Assembly: GCA_005406025.1 (NCBI GenBank)
Contig: BGZK01000019.1
Coordinates: 1 to 64,000 of the forward strand
DNA length: 64,000 nucleotides
Origin: Eumeta japonica
Lineage: Eukaryota; Arthropoda; Insecta; Lepidoptera; Psychidae
Direction of reading: 5' to 3'
Shown: positions 9,351 through 21,715 of the stretch, one piece after another
Position numbering within the stretch: the first letter of the stretch is position 1
How the letters are laid out: every line of letters begins with the position of its first letter
The notes under the pieces: model-generated
What the model was told of the DNA's origin: nothing
Seen by the model: only the letters and a program-made list of their open reading frames with translations
Database searches by the model: none
Program-made: the position numbers and the translations under genes

Positions 9351-12300
9351 AACAAGCGAAATATTTATTATTCAAGATATCTAATGGCCATCTGCGGTTT
9401 TCATCGTCATTTCCTCTTCATAAAATGACGGTTTTCAGGAACAAATGTATAAGGTACTATACAAAATATCCAAATTGCTATAAGTCTGCCTACAATGTTT
9501 GGGAAGATACGTTGATTCTTAATGGATTCCATCATCAGATCTCAATTATGACACAAGTGAGATCAACCTGAAAGTGTAATAAGTACTTTTAAATAAAGCC
9601 TCTTTTTAAATCGGTTAAAAATCGCTGTAATGCACGATGCTCACATCGATTACACTAAATATTTTGTGTTTGTACGTTAACCATACAAATGTTTAATAGA
9701 GACGGGTGACTTTATACACATCGTAACTTTTTGTCAACAATATTACGCGAATCAGCAACAAACGGTGTCGCAAAACTGTTCGTTCGCAGTAAAAAGGGCG
9801 GGTTTAACAATTTGCAAGGCCGAAAAAGCAGTCCAACGGACATTTTCCGTGCCACAGCCGGACGACGTTGTAGTTACGAATTCGGGGCCGTTATGTTTCG
9901 TTCTCATATGAAAGTTCAACTCGCACTTCCAAAGGGGCAATATTTCATTCGCTATACATTTTTCGTCCGAGAAAAAATTTGCTGAAAAACCTTCGTTGGA
10001 AACACGGGAATGGTTTTATAGGGTGCGCCCGCTTGAATTGTGTTTCGAGAGCGGAGAAAGTTTACTTTCTTTATAAGGTGTATAGAGGCGCATATCGGTG
10101 ATACCTCCCTATGGTGTATACGGGTGTCTGAAAGTGTTGAGTTCTGTTTATTTACGGACAGTTCTCAGAAAAGAATTCATATTGTTCAATTACATTACAG
10201 TGATAAGAAATTCAAAGGCACATAGTTGAGAAACTGAAGTGAGGTTAAGTCGTTCCCCCTCGGGGTTGTGAGTGTTCATGGGTGGCGGCGATCACAAAAT
10301 ATGCTATGGCTTGCATGCCCGTTTATACCTTCAAAATGCTATATTAGAAAAACAACATCCGGTAGTACAAACGATCGCTGGTCATTCACGTTCATTCAAA
10401 AACATTCACTCCAGACAAACCGCATAGGACCCCATGGCAACAAGCGGTCTCATGAGTGAAGTGACACTTTAATTTACGTATGACGTTTATAAGTTTACGT
10501 GTATGCAAGCATGCATTATATAAATAATATTATACATATAATTGCAGTCAAGCGCTAACTTGTAAAGGTTAATGCAATTTTTGCATCCGCAATACAAAGC
10601 GTTTATAAAAGGGCTTAGGCACAATAAATCCGTTGATAGAAATAAATAAAAAAATATCCCAAAAATCGTTATTCTTCTAATTTGGTACACATTTTTTATA
10701 ACTTATGCAGCGCTCTAAGCGGGCATTCTATTGAATGCCTTGAAAATCGTAGAAGTTCAAGATTCAATTGCCTTAACCAGAAGTAATAAAAAACGATATA
10801 GGAATGCGTGTTTCAGCAGTACGTTGGAAAAAATTATAAACAAAATTGCTGTACTTGTACCTCAAAACCGTTAAAAAAATATCGATCAGGAGCAATTTGA
10901 TATCCACTCAGGAAAGACCGATTCAGGAATAGGCAGATTCATATGTTGGATCCCGAATATGCAATTGTTTTTCTAACTTGACAGGTAAGGTCAGCGCCTC
11001 TTTTTACATTATCAGAGTAGAGGATAACGTCATGATAAACTCAGTCTTCGAACAAACTTAAGTCTCCACAATACATTGTGGTCAGCAGCGTGGAGCATGG
11101 AACTTAATACATTGGAACTATTAAGCTAGGTAGAGCATTATCTTCTATAGCGATGAGTGTGTTACGATAATTCTAGTATTATCGGCTGGTTTTATTTTCT
11201 AATTTTCATTTGTACACACGTAACATATTATGTTTGTCATGTTAGTATTAAAACATTTTAATTTATAAATGAAATTCGTAACTCACTGAACGTAACATAA
11301 TATCTTACGATTCTTGGCCTCCGGTTTGATCAAAGCTTTATTAGTTCATTTCTCTCGCTAAAGTTTCATTTCAAAGTTCTACGACGGTTTACTAGGTATT
11401 TTAGAAAAATTAAGTGAAAAATTGCAAGTTGTATTTAGTCTAATAATAACTGGTCCTAGCCTAATACGTTTTTTTACAAAAAACAACAACGCCCAGTAGT
11501 ACATAATATGAAATTCATCAGACAGATACAAGATACAGCGATATATTGCCATTTCAAAAGGTAAATAAACAAAGATAAAGAGAATTATAATCGAATACGG
11601 GAAATTTGCGCGAAATTCGTCATTAAATTTCGCCTACATTTGCCAGACAGACGTCAATACATATCTTTTTTTTTGACGAGAATCAAAGACGAAAAATACG
11701 CACGCGCCGGAATCGCACGGGACGGAAATTCGCGGAATTCCCGCGGCAACGAAACGTCGAGGATCGCAAATTTATTCTACAAAAAATTGAAACCTTTCTC
11801 TCCTAAGGCTATTAGCGTAATTGCTCAAATCTATTTTCCTCGTGTTCGAGCGACGCTTCCGTGGATTTTACGATTCGATTTTTTTTTACTGATGGCAACA
11901 CACCCGATTCCCTTACAAAAACCTCACTAATGTCGAGTACATAATTTTAGTTGTTTCGCGTGGGCCCGCGAAACGAGTTCGGCACCGGCCAAATTAAAAA
12001 AGTTTCGCTACGGGTCGGCTGTCGTCTTATTAAATACGACAGTTGAAGTTACAGTTTACGTTGCAGGTGCGGAGAAGTTTTAAATTGTGCAATTTTTTTT
12101 TGAATTCAAGTTGTAAAAGTGATTCCATTACATTTTTTTTCAACGTCATAAGATGAAAATTATGACTTATTGATATTTAATTTAATTACCTTTAATATGA
12201 ATTAAATTTCACTAATTTATCTTTAATATAGAAATGTTTGATAAAAACCATAAATACGAAATTAAACTTTAGCTCACAATCTAATATTACAAAATAACCA

Positions 12301-14309
12301 TATCGGGATTTGAGGATTGAGAGAGGACGAAACATAAACGCTCACAAAAATAAAATATGTGAATCAGTATCACTGAGACACGGCGATGCACTAAAGAACC
12401 ATTTTAAGATTTTATTTGATCATGTTTAATTAATGAACGCACTGACCCCTAAAAGGAAACTCAGTCGTTAGCGTTCAAATTTTGATATATATTTGCTTTG
12501 GCAAGTGGTCTCGAACATTCTCCAGACATAAACAAATTAATAAGTCATTTTTAAAAACGAAGGTGTAAATATGTGACGTGACATTATTTTTCTATTTTAT
12601 ACTTCTTTTATTTATTTTTCAATTATTTAAATCTCAAACATTCGAACCTATCAAAATGCGTAAATATGTAAACATCCACCCACGAATTTCAAGATAAGAA
12701 ATATAGAATGTGTATGCGGTGGTTGCTGATCGGAGTTGTCCTATTTGCCCTAAACTTCACGCAGTGGCAAATCAAAGGGATGGAAGAGAAAACTCGCCTT
12801 TCTGTGTGATGCTGTCTCCACTTTCCGCAGCCCCGTGGTTTCAAGCGACTGTGCGTCTGTGCTGGTTTTATACAGAACACGTAGAATACACTTGCGGTTG
12901 ACAATAATTACAACACATAATATAATAAGCGATTTGCCGTTGCGTTCGTGTTCGATATACAGAAGAAAACGAGTGCGGGTAGGAACAAATAGGGTTGCGG
13001 GCATAAGGGAAGGAGCTAACTGCCACTGTATTTAATTTCGAGAATACGGCGTTAACAGGATGTGTCACATTTTTCTCTAGTAATTTGTTTTATGCGAGTC
13101 ATCTCGTTATTGAATTGTGTAATTCACGAGCGTGGCTTGCAATAATATGTTTTCAATCAAAGCGTCCAACGACATCTCTACCGTTACATACTGAATATCA
13201 ATTTAACTCCCGCCAGCGCGCCGCCGCACGGGCGCGCCACTGACATTCCGTAATCAGTCCAACGCTTGGAAATGCATATTGCATATTGATGGTGTTATTT
13301 TGTACAAATGCATCTGTTTGAATTCGCGTAATATACATGGTTATTAGCATTTTCTATACGCATAATTTTTGCTAATTTTCAATGCTTTTCTTAACATCCC
13401 GCTACCAAATCGAAATATTTGCGTAAATCGAAAAGATATTGTTTTCAATTCGAATTATAAAAATCAAATTTTCATCACATTTGGACGTTTTAGGTTCCTA
13501 CGAATCTATTTCGACTATTTTCCAACTCATACCTGTAAGTGTGCGTGCGTGCATGTGTGTGTGTGATGTGAAAAAGAGCGTGTGTAACGTATATACTCGT
13601 ATACCTTCAATGGATCGTATTAACCAATCAGAAAGCAGTTTACCACATTTGAAAGTGGCCACCTAACTTAAACTTCCCGAAACGTAGAACTAATTCAACC
13701 TGGCCAATATTGAGAAATTTCAATAATAAATGTTTCTTAAAAGTATTTTCTTGATATAACTTACAAACTACCTACTCTGTCGATCGATACAAAAACACAA
13801 TTAACTATTTTCACCAAACAGTTGTACTGATTACCGCAAATTGCATAAAAAGCATTTGATTTTTCAAGAGATATTGTTGAAGAAAATTTTTCAAAAAGTA
13901 TTTTGCGCGATGTTCTTTAAACTTCCCCTTCAGCTGAAAAAAAACTAAGTCAAATACCATAAAATAGACCAAAATTCAATGACGCGTTTGAAAGATATCT
14001 TTTCGAAAGTTGAAATATTAAAAAAATGTTCTTTTTAATAAATAGCTATAGATTTTGAAACTCGAAGAACTATATTTTTGAGCTTGGAGAAATTAAAAGA
14101 GCACTAAAATCAATCTATTGAGCTCGATGAATTGAATGATTTATTGCTACTTTATTCTTAACGCTTTGAGCCCGAAAGTTGTAGAAAGGTTCAATGATGG
14201 CGTACAAAGTCAACCGTCATTTAAATTTTTAAACTCGGAAAGCTCAGAAACCCACAAACAAGTATAATTTAACCCAAGGAGTTCAAAGACACGTCGATGA
14301 ATATCATAG
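9351..14309. other. Apparently unique AT-rich DNA with GC-rich islets
   Basis: No gene is recognised in this long stretch. Islets of more balanced, CpG-containing sequence occur at 9731-10000, 11640-12080 (including CGTGGGCCCGCGAAACGAG) and 13195-13260 (including GCCAGCGCGCCGCCGCACGG). Short frames in them (84 and 96 codons, plus strand) show no domain that I know. The islets are candidates for conserved non-coding or regulatory DNA, by inference from composition only. A short GT-rich run lies at 13540-13565. Confidence 0.4.
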
Positions 14310-14450
14310 ATGGAAGTTTAAGCTATCTGGAAAGGAGGAATGAATGTGGACTGACAATAAAAATCTATAGAGCAGTAGAAGACTTAGTAAAAACGACTGC
14401 TAGAAAATCAAAAAAATTACAGAAATATTAAAAACAAACCAATTAAGCAC
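14310..14450 (+). mobile_element. Short degenerate LINE relic (same RT family as 8572 and 44270)
   Basis: The plus-strand frame reads LERRNECGLTIKIYRA, matching LERMNESRL..QIYR of the other copies. It is followed by the nucleotide match CTAGAAAATC and, further on, a version of the ATATTAAAAA segment near the element's 3' coding end. It is highly decayed. Confidence 0.55.
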
Positions 14451-14869
14451 ACAAAGGTTGCTTATTTTTCAGAGCGCTAGGCATAGGGTAGGGTAGAATA
14501 CGCCTACCGGTATGCAAAATAAGCGTTATTTAAAAAAAATGCATTTTTGGTTTTTTTTTTAAGAAGTGTTTAATGAATTACATTTTTAATATTTTCGGTG
14601 AGATTTCAAGAAATTATTGGTTTATTAAAATCCATTCAACGAGGTCCGTTTATTTGATAACGTATTAATTTGACCATTTTCGTTTGTCTATTTTCTAATT
14701 TATTCGACACACCATCCTATATTACTTTATAATCGGATCACATTGATTAAACATTTCCATTTTGAATTTCGAGGTTCCAGATTTTTGGATTTCCCTCAGG
14801 TATTAACTCTAACTAATTCAAAAACTTTAATTGCCGTCTGGACATCAGTTTAATTCATATACATTACTT
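14451..14869. other. No feature recognised
   Basis: AT-rich filler between two repeats. Confidence 0.4.
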
Positions 14870-15158
14870 TGAGGTGGTTGGGATCGCATATGTTGGTAGT
14901 TTTAACACTTCTGATACCCTGATAGACTGAATATTTTCCTGAAAATTATGGATCTAGCATGAAACGAATGTCATATACGTATACTAATTAGAGGACGAAG
15001 ATAAAGAAAATATTAACACTTGCTTAAGTTTTTGATATCCGCCAATCCTCTCCAACCAATATTCAATTAATTGAATAGAGATTAATAGTGATAGAACAGG
15101 TTCGATGGTCAGTAGTGGATTGCATACTGCATGTTTGCACTTGTTGCAGGCAAGCTTC
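14870..15158 (-). mobile_element. SINE-like non-autonomous element, copy 3 (diverged)
   Basis: Matches the elements at 41025-41338 and 56905-57209. Shared blocks are AACACTTGCTTA, GATATCCGCCAATCCTCT, CAATATTCAAT and, at the right end, TTGTTGCAGGCAAGC. GCATGAAACG near 14960 matches GCATGAAACG of the other copies. In the part corresponding to the inverted second arm of the 41-kb copy, this copy resembles the 57-kb copy instead. The left boundary is approximate. Confidence 0.7.
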
Positions 15159-15160
15159 TA

Positions 15161-15530
15161 TAACATTTAATATATCACATTAGGTGAAGTTGAGTATATG
15201 GTACAATATAAAGGTGAGTATATCGTGAAGTAGAAAGCTAGTTGTATTGTACAAACTAAATTACAATTTATCGAACGACATAACATTTAATATATCATGT
15301 AACGTTTAGTTAAGTATATTGTGCAATATAAATATGTATATGTAGTAAAGTATAAAGTTAATTATTTTATGTAACATGAATTTCAGTGTATCGAATAACG
15401 TAACGTCTAGTATATCAAGTATAACGTTAAGTATATTATACAACATAGAATTGAGTATATCGTGAAATATAAAGGTGTGTATACAAATATTTAGGTGGGT
15501 GAATAAATGGTAAAATATGAAATTAAGCAA
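15161..15530. repeat. Degenerate tandem repeat, period 120 bp, about 3 copies
   Basis: TAACATTTAATATATCA occurs at 15161 and 15281, and TAACGTCTAGTATATCA at 15401, spaced exactly 120 bp apart. Within each unit, shorter (T)GAGTATAT...GTG/CAATATAAA blocks recur every 30-35 bp, so the unit itself seems to have grown from a smaller repeat. The array starts 2-3 bp after the end of the SINE-like element. The 74-codon minus-strand frame over it (repeated L-N-x-I-L) is a by-product of the repeat. Confidence 0.8.
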
Positions 15531-16439
15531 TAGTGCAATATTAGTTTTGAAATATCGTACTACATTGAAAGCATTTCTAATAATCTAAGTTGAATAAATC
15601 ATGCCACATAAAATACAAACATCTAATAAATTTTGACATTTATTTACGATAATGAATTCCATTAAAAATAATATTTCTAGTAACAATATATTTATTTTAC
15701 ATTTGAAATTTAAATAATATGCACCCCAGAAAGTTTGAACGATATTAAAAAATAAGCTAAATATGGGACAAAAGTATATGATTACCATATTTAATATTTT
15801 AATTTACAAATATAGGCATTATTAGTACAATGAAACCTAAATGCATTATCATCCCACTTTTATTACATTTTAAAAAATCACGTATTTAATTATATATTTG
15901 TATTGTATTCATATGTATATTTAGTAGTAAATGCGCTAGGAACAGGTGGCGTGTGAGGCATCCGGCCTCCGTGCTCAGTCTTGCGAATGTGGGTTTGCGT
16001 TGTAGTTGAAATTTGATTGTCGAAAGTTTCACAATCAAATTTCAACGATTGACAAACCAGTCCCAATCTAATTTTCTATCCCGCTCCCGATCCCGATCAA
16101 TATTTTATCGGTACTGTGGCCCGGGGTTTCACTATAAATTATTAGTAAGTGCTACTTTATTTTATTAGAAATATCTCCTATTGAACACCTACACCACAAT
16201 TTGCAAGATCTGCATTTCAAAATAAAAATCACTTTAAATTACACCAAGCATACTTTTAATTTAGATTTATCCGATTTGTTCATTGAGGTTAAAGAAATCA
16301 GATTCAGAACGGTTTCTCTCCGAGTAAGCGTATAATTTCCGGTTTCCGAATTCCTTCGTTCGAACTTAGTTCTCACATTCCGTAACGAAACTTTACAATT
16401 CACGACATTACAGCGCAAAGCCCAATTAGTCCCCAACAT
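15531..16439. other. AT-rich DNA, with a decayed dispersed repeat and hairpin near 16.0 kb
   Basis: No gene recognised. From 15930 to 16140 the sequence is less AT-rich and contains CCGCTCCCGATCCCGATC, resembling the pyrimidine-rich part of the 'gcccgcggcttcg' repeats elsewhere in the window. Confidence 0.4.
16005..16046. repeat. Perfect 16-bp inverted repeat
   Basis: GTTGAAATTTGATTGT at 16005-16020 and ACAATCAAATTTCAAC at 16031-16046 form a perfect stem around the 10-nt loop CGAAAGTTTC. Confidence 0.8.
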
Positions 16440-16990
16440 TCGTGCGCCGCAGCCGCACAGCGTACGCCGTAACCTTATAATTATAAATTCGAAGGCACTC
16501 CATGCGAGCCGGGAAAGTCGATTAAAGCCTAGTCCGCCTCAGTTCCGAACTAGGCCCGAAGTGATCACGCCAACTTCGTAATTTAGAACACGCCGTCGCA
16601 AACAAAAGTGATACTTTTGGAACTACAATAAACAGGAAACGATGAGGACGGACCCGGCTATTAGGGGAGCGGTCCCGCGGCACAATGGTTTATCATCACG
16701 CTATCTCGCGGATGTGGGGGTTCTAGGGGGGCACGGGGCGGGCGGCGGGCGGGGGATGATTTACAGAAAAGTGGATCCTGCTCGCCTGATAAACGCGTAC
16801 AAAGGGAGCGAATCAAAACGTCGCATTTTGGATATATGCGTGTGAAAGGACTGTTTGTTGCTGAAAGCGTATTATTCTTTTGTGGACTGGCACCCCTTGT
16901 AGTTGCAGTATTCGTCGATTCGTCGGTCTGTATGTAACGATTCACGGTTCTGAATGCTAATGCGGATGCTACACTAATTGCAGTTAACAT
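16440..16990. other. GC-rich islet, possible regulatory or conserved non-coding DNA
   Basis: Contains GCCGCAGCCGCACAGCGTAC, a GCCTAGT...ACTAGGC inverted pair around 16528-16556, and a G-run cluster (next entry). Open frames on both strands (67 codons plus, 109 codons minus) follow from the low stop density of GC-rich DNA. The minus frame is rich in Pro and Arg opposite the G-runs and has no recognisable domain. Function is inferred only from composition. Confidence 0.3.
16716..16755 (+). other. Potential G-quadruplex cluster
   Basis: Within 40 bp there are G-runs of 5, 6, 4, 3, 2, 3 and 5 (GGGGG TTCTA GGGGGG CAC GGGG C GGG C GG C GGG C GGGGG). Four or more runs of at least three G with loops of 1-5 nt satisfy the usual G-quadruplex pattern. 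This stands out strongly in a mostly AT-rich window. Confidence 0.85.
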
Positions 16991-19739
16991 TGAGGTAAAT
17001 TAATGTTTAAACTTTTTGTTAAACTTCTTTTTTAATTATGAAATGAAAATGAACTCGAAGTAATATCGTATCCATCCTTATCGCATTTTGATATTCTTAA
17101 TATAGAATATTGTAAAATAAGTTATATTCAGTAATTATCAAGTATCCATTAGCTAAAAGAAAGTGAATACTAAAATGATTTATATTCACTAGGTGCTGAA
17201 CAGTCTTAGAGGTAGCTAAATTGAAATTATGAACGGGTCTGAAATGCTAACACAAAATCGTAAACGCTACGTAGAGAATTATGGAATAAAGCTCGATCCA
17301 ATTAGAAACCACTAAAAAAACTACTTTTAAACAAGAAATTTTCTCTCAAGGGAAAATCGTTCTTATGAAATTCTAAGTGAAGTTCAAAATGCAAACTTCG
17401 TAACCGGTAGAGAATTATTCACTCCTTCCTTCAAACCGAAATAAATCATCGAGCGCCTATCTCGACGCCACGCCGTCGTGAAATAGTAATTGTACATAAA
17501 ATATTCAATTCACAACCATCCTAATTAATGGAACAATTCAACGGTTACTCAAAGTTAAACCTTATATCCGATTAATACGGTTAGTTTTGCGCGAATGCAG
17601 TAAATGCGATGAAAGACGCGGCATAGCGATAGTAATATAAATGAATATAGTATTTATGTTCTAAACAGTATGAAATAGAATCGATCGGACATGTATTCGC
17701 TAAGTAATTTTGGAGTACTCGATTGAATTTAATGCGGTCTTCTTGAGGATCTCTTAGAGGATTTCTTGACGAAAGTCTGTGTTGATGATACATTCATATT
17801 TAATATAGCGATGTAGTGGAGAAATGTACTGGTTGTAACAAATGTTATTGTACCAACAGGAACAGAAATACAAGACGTGAGTACGAACTGAGTCGGGGGC
17901 GGCGATTAGTGTAACAGAACTGAAAAGAACGTTGGTTGAAACAGTAAAATAATTTCTGCATGTACGACCACGACGCCCTAGGACGTTTGATTGATGAAAA
18001 ATACAGTCGGATTGAGAACCTCCTACTTTTTAATTATGAAGTTGGTCAAAAAACTGCGAACAGTCGGCCACACGGGTCAGACCCAAAAATTATTACAATA
18101 ACGGGGAGTTAATCGTGAAAAAGGTTAATTAATTGTAGAAACCTAAAATGAGAGTATTGACTAATGATTTCTGTCATTGGTTTTCCTCTTCTATAGATTC
18201 TATTTTCTATAGAGCAACGATCGAAATTGTGTTATTTATACGAGTGACGGGACGAGTTTGCGCCAGCACGCAACACAACACAAACGCAAACACATGAAGA
18301 ATAGAAAATAGTAGTAATGTTGTCTCGTGCCCCATGTCTTAGACGTAAATAATCCATATCATGAAAAGAGACGGTGGTATTAAAACTCCACAATTAAATT
18401 TTGAATTACGTCAGAAGTGACGCTGTTTTATTACGACCTCGTTAACAGCTGCAATGAGCATACGCAGTAACTTTTGCTTTCTTTACAATACAATTAATTT
18501 ACAGATATGAATCGTGTTTTTTTAAATATCCTAATCTCATAAATCCCGTTATCTTCCCAACGAAAAATAATGACGCTAACAAGAACATTTTAGTAATCAC
18601 TAGCAATTCTGAATAGATTGGTGAAATGTTCTGATAGATATAGATAGATAGTATATATACAAGATTTACCCCTACATAAATTAAAGAGTGTTGTTAAACA
18701 ATCACCCAGTAAAAAAAAGGATACAATTTCCGAATATTTAGAAGACAAATATGCACGGGCATAAGCGGCTCGACTTTTTACCGGGCTTTTTCGTTCTTAA
18801 TGGTTTTGTATTTGTTTTGGCCATGTATGAGTAAATTAGAAAAGAGCTACCCTTAAGTTTCTTGCGCGTTCTTCTTGAGGGAAAACTGCCGTCCGAACGA
18901 GCAGTAAAGTGTAAATTCGCAAAAAATTATGACGTATTTCAAGTGTTATTTTGTAACCTATGAAATAAAGATATTTTGAATTTGAATTAGTTCAGCATTT
19001 GAACCGATTTGAAATTTATATTTTTTTAATCTACATACATAATTAATGTGTCTCAGTTGAATCTGTAATGGAGCATGATTTCTGATTTCAAGGAATAATG
19101 TACAAAAAATTTGAAAAGGCGGTTGACCCTGCAGGACAACCCTGAAACTAGCTGCTATTTGTGAGCTAAAAACACTCGAAAATATACTCAATCTGAAAAT
19201 TTGGAGCTCTTCAAGCTCATGTTTCGAGCTATGAAAAAAAATTGTAATCGTTTAAATAAAATGATTTTGGAGTGATAAATTGAACGATCAAAGATTGAAT
19301 AATTGTTTTTGTAATAAGAATAATTAGTCACTATTATCAAGTATGTTGAATAGTTACATAATAACAATATACGATTTTACAATAATCTATTTGTGTTTTA
19401 TAATAATTTTTATAATAATTTAAAATCTTTGTTTATTTGAGTTTTATATTGTATGAAAATTTGAAATTGTAACCATATAAGCTGAACAATCAATGAGCGA
19501 TAAAAAGATTAAATAAATCAAGGAATTGGTAAATTTTAACGATATTTGTTTTCATTATTAAATATGTTAAATAGATGCATAAAAATAATAATAACTCATA
19601 CTTACTACCATATGTTTATTTATGTTTTAATATAATTTTGAAAATTGGAGCGGAATTTTTTCTTTGAATTCCTTATTATATTGATTGTTATGAAAATAAA
19701 AATAATGGATATACTAAGTGTCATAAGATTATATTATAT
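16991..19739. other. No feature recognised
   Basis: AT-rich, apparently unique sequence. Short frames at 17581-17793 and 18958-19191 have no support. Confidence 0.45.
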
Positions 19740-20115
19740 GGGAACGTCCATAAACCACGTGGTCATATTTTAGTCTCTCTAGGACTCTCCCTCCCCATGT
19801 GGCCTCACGTAGCCTTTTCTATGACCCCAACCCAATGGAACGTGGTTTTTTTCACGATACATTAATTTATTTATAAAATAAAATAATAATAATAAATTAA
19901 TTTTATTAACAGTTTATTTTTTCAAATAATGTATTTAATTATTTGATTCCTCTTGTTAAATAAACTCCGGGAAGTCCTCAAATTATCTTATTAATTCAAT
20001 TTCATCTGAAGAAAACCACGTAGCTTTGCTCTCGACTCCTCCCTATTACGTGCCTCAGCGTAGCCTTAAGCTTATCCTCCCCCCTTGGTCGAGCTTCATA
20101 GTTATGGACGCTCCC
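19740..20115. mobile_element. Non-autonomous TIR DNA transposon with TATAT target duplication
   Basis: The left end is GGGAACGTCCATAAACCACG. The right end reads TTATGGACGCTCCC, the inverted complement of the first 14 bases with one change. The 5-bp TATAT occurs directly on both sides (19735-19739 and 20116-20120). The inner flanks contain two ACGT-rich blocks (CCTCACGTAGCC and TTACGTGCCTCAGCGTAG). GGGA.CGTCCATAA ends are common in arthropod genomes. The 376-bp length and lack of an open frame indicate a deleted, dependent copy. I cannot assign the superfamily with certainty. Confidence 0.8.
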
Positions 20116-20120
20116 TATAT

Positions 20121-21347
20121 CAAAATGTTTTTGAATAATAATAAAATAATGAGTAGTAGTAAAAGCATTAGTGAATTTTATCATAAACACGCAAACACGG
20201 AATAAATAATACTTAAATAAGTATTTTTAATATTAGTTTAACAATTTATGATTCAATAAATTTTCGTTTATATATTACAATTATTTTTAAGTGTATTTTA
20301 TTGATATGAAATTTATTTTTTGTTTCTTTTTAGTATGTTATTACGTTGATTTTTCATTATTATTTTTATATTATTTTACGTAATAGTTATCATATGTATA
20401 ACTGTAAGCTGACTGTAGATATAATTAGGAATCTATTGAAAGTTTTTCAAAATTTTTCATTATTGAAGAAATTTCATATAAGTTTCAGTTTATATTAAAT
20501 AAAATCAAAATACAATAAAAAAATAAGATTATCATATTTTTCAAATGAACGCTTCAATTTTAATGGTTTTGATAGTATTTAGAAAAGGTTTGTTTATAAA
20601 AATTAAAACTTTGCTTTTTTTCCTTTTTTGAATTTAAAATTTTTATTGGTATGTCTTTTTGAGCTTCAAAATTAAGCATTCAACAACAATATTATTTTAG
20701 AAATTTTTAAACTGTGATATTCGGTATTTAATGTAGTTCGTAAGTTTAAGAAAAAATGAATATAAAGAAATTAGTTAATTGGAATTTTTTTACGGTATAT
20801 CAAAATAATAATCTAGTTAAATTTGTGTTAAAGCAACTATTTTTACCGAAAAGTTTAAATTGCGATATTTTTTGGGATATTGTGAAATAATTTAAAAATT
20901 AAAAAAGAAATATACTTATTTCGATTTTTTTTTATTACTTTATGTAAGTTTTGGAAAATAAAAAATATTATAGAATCAAAAGTCGTTTGGTTGAAAAATT
21001 TTGAGAACTTCTTAAAAAAATTTTTTTTGGATATTTTCAAATTTTGATAAGTATTGAACATGTTAGATTTTAATTTTGTGTTTTAATGGTTTTCGATACA
21101 GTTTTTAAATAAACAAATGTTACAAAAGGTCAAAAATTGATTTTTTGGAAATCCATAGTTATATTAAAAAAAAAATGTGAGCCGTTACGGACGCCTGGCA
21201 AACAAAAAATGATGACTATTTATTTAATGAACATTTATTTTCATTAAATACAAAAATTCAATATTAATTCCAAGTTGCCACAACTTAATTCATGTCATCT
21301 GTGACTTCAGTAATAGTTATATTCGATGTTTCCTCTGACGGTATTAT
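20121..21347. other. Very AT-rich low-complexity DNA
   Basis: Long poly-A/T tracts, with no gene or repeat boundary that I can support. Confidence 0.5.
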
Positions 21348-21407
21348 TGTGACAATTGCTTGTCACAGTAATAATTAATAATTGATTAGTAATAGTCAAT
21401 TATTAAT
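21348..21407. repeat. Two adjacent hairpins
   Basis: TGTGACAA-TTGC-TTGTCACA (21348-21367) is a perfect 8-bp stem. ATTAATAATTGA (21374-21385) and TCAATTATTAAT (21396-21407) form a perfect 12-bp stem with a 10-nt loop. They lie just before the inverted-repeat cluster at 21454. Confidence 0.7.
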
Positions 21408-21453
21408 CAAAAATACATCATATAAGTCAAAATGTAGTAGTATGTACGGTATA

Positions 21454-21599
21454 GCGACGGATCGCCACGCTATCCTACAGATATATACAGTCCACAGATA
21501 GTAGTGTGTACGATGTGGCGACGCGTCGCCATGCGCAAGCGACTGTGAGACTCCCTTCTCAATCGGTTCGATGGTGCTGTTTACTACGGTATACATTTT

Positions 21600-21661
<62 letters not shown>

Positions 21662-21715
21662 CATTTAATATAGCGTGGCAACCCGTCGCCACGGCAAGCG
21701 TCGCCACGAAAACAA
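21454..21715. repeat. Inverted-repeat cluster of GTGGCGACG motifs flanking a TA microsatellite
   Basis: GCGACGGATCGCCACGCTAT (21454-21473) matches the reverse complement of 21670-21689 at 18 of 20 positions. Between them, GGCGACGCGTCGCC (21517-21530) is a perfect palindrome, and CGTCGCCACG recurs to the right of the distal arm. The block is GC-rich within a very AT-rich region and is interrupted by 58 bp of TA repeat. It could be a MITE with TIRs disrupted by a microsatellite; no target duplication is evident. Confidence 0.65.
21603..21660. repeat. (TA)n microsatellite
   Basis: About 29 TA units with one C interruption near the middle. It accounts for the Tyr/Ile-repeat frame on the minus strand. 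Confidence 0.97.

Noticed and set aside
15306..15530. 74-codon minus frame with a Leu-Asn-x-Ile repeat pattern
   Set aside because: Translation of an AT-rich 120-bp tandem repeat; no independent support.
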